Below are positions 63,519 through 64,000 of a stretch of 64,000 nt of DNA, one piece after another. Made by a program: the position numbers and the translations under genes. Numbering within the stretch: position 1 is the first letter of the stretch; every line of letters starts with the position of its first letter. The notes under the pieces were generated by a model. That model did no database searches. It worked only from the letters and a program-made list of their open reading frames with translations, and was not told the DNA's origin. This stretch comes from Olivibacter sp. XZL3 (GTDB lineage: Bacteria; Bacteroidota; Bacteroidia; Sphingobacteriales; Sphingobacteriaceae): assembly GCF_004368405.1 (NCBI RefSeq), contig NZ_SBJH01000095.1:62001-126000 (forward strand). The letters are read 5' to 3'.

Positions 63519-64000
63519 GGTTCCTGATTCTCCTTCCTCGCCAAATGAGCAGCGCCCATCAATGCCATCATCAGAAACACAGAAACCACTTCAAAGGGCA
63601 ATACATAGCGCGTCATGAGGTTAATTCCTAAATGATGTATGGTATTATCTTGATACCGAATCAACAGCTGTTGCTGCTTCGCCTCGGTGATCCACTGCGG
63701 CTCGTTTATTGCCACCTGCCATACGACACTGAGCAGCATCGTAAAAAAGCTAATAGCTATGATTCCTGCCTGCCAAGATGGCATCCCAAAAACACCCTTG
63801 ACACCCGACTGTAAATCGCTCAGCAATACCTTATTTGACAACATAAACGCAAACAGCATTAACACTAAGACGCCGCCTACATAAACAATGACCTGCGTTA
63901 CCGCCACAAAATCGGCCAAGGCAAAAACATAAAGACCGGCCACAGCAAACAGCGTTACAAAGAAAAGGAACAAGCTCCGCACTAGATTTTTCATGGAAAC
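63515..64000 (-). CDS. nuoJ: NADH-quinone oxidoreductase subunit J (5' end outside the window)
   Basis: Complex I subunit of the ND6 type. The visible part has VIVYVGGVLVLMLFAFML (the helix with the conserved pi-bulge region) and the C-terminal PFEVVSVFLMMALMGAAHLA. An in-frame ATG at 63994 would give 159 residues, but the protein would then lack the first membrane helix of NuoJ. The frame stays open through the last six bases, so I read it as partial, continuing past 64000. The nuoA-I genes are presumably beyond the edge. Confidence 0.9.
   Translation of the reverse strand, partial: VSMKNLVRSLFLFFVTLFAVAGLYVFALADFVAVTQVIVYVGGVLVLMLFAFMLSNKVLLSDLQSGVKGVFGMPSWQAGIIAISFFTMLLSVVWQVAINEPQWITEAKQQQLLIRYQDNTIHHLGINLMTRYVLPFEVVSVFLMMALMGAAHLARKENQEP

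Overview
The window looks like a chromosomal segment of a Bacteroidota bacterium, most likely a member of the Sphingobacteriaceae (Pedobacter, Parapedobacter, Olivibacter or Sphingobacterium relatives). The reasons are two SusC/SusD pairs, ECF sigma/FecR switches with STN-type TonB receptors, a GH92 mannosidase, a HU-CCDC81/SPOR protein, a PUR-family (DUF3276) protein, and several promoters of the Bacteroidota type (TTTG - 18 to 21 nt - TAnnTTTG). I see no rRNA, tRNA, transposase, integrase or CRISPR array. Genus-level placement is inference.

Layout. 1-5084 (minus strand): an RsmB/NOP-like RNA methyltransferase, a periplasmic-binding-fold lipoprotein, guaA and accA. 5175-15669 (minus): an apparently complete signal-controlled uptake locus of ECF sigma, FecR, SusC with STN domain, SusD, and two related exported FAD-dependent oxidoreductases; it has no glycoside hydrolase. 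15961-18231 (plus): aconitase. 18375-23842 (minus): a second sigma/FecR switch controlling a siderophore-type TonB receptor and a PepSY membrane protein, read as iron acquisition. 23843-24500: a long AT-rich divergent control region. 24501-29215 (plus): a second SusC/SusD pair, without STN domain. 29383-31051: small genes, among them a PUR-family protein, a DUF983 protein, a tiny membrane protein, and a decayed stub of a ypfJ-type zinc metallopeptidase.

31262-32770 (plus) is pyrR-pyrB. 32912-42324 (plus) is the most interesting block: a 1052-residue TPR protein, a plugless outer-membrane barrel, a HU-CCDC81/SPOR inner-membrane protein, ExbB/TolQ, ExbD/TolR, a TonB/TolA-like protein and folC. 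The gene set suggests a proton-motive-force-driven trans-envelope machine that may act at the division site, a possible functional counterpart of Tol-Pal. 42396-47604 (minus) holds a GH92 exo-alpha-1,2-mannosidase and a large carboxypeptidase-regulatory-domain outer-membrane barrel.

47858-57774 is mostly housekeeping: ferritin, a small Cys-containing protein, a UbiD-type decarboxylase, class I fructose-bisphosphate aldolase, a methyltransferase, a dCMP-deaminase-like protein, a LysE exporter, a PurF-like amidophosphoribosyltransferase and AmtB. AmtB has a perfect inverted repeat over its -33 promoter element. 58041-64000 (minus) is the membrane arm of NADH dehydrogenase, nuoJKLMN, with nuoJ running off the right edge. 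NuoK lacks the second conserved membrane glutamate (Ala73 in its place).

Recurring non-coding signals: both fecR-to-receptor gaps contain a strong stem-loop, one of them folding as a three-way junction; heptanucleotide arrays occur at 72-147 and, decayed, at 47725-47797; and several gene ends carry clear hairpin terminators.
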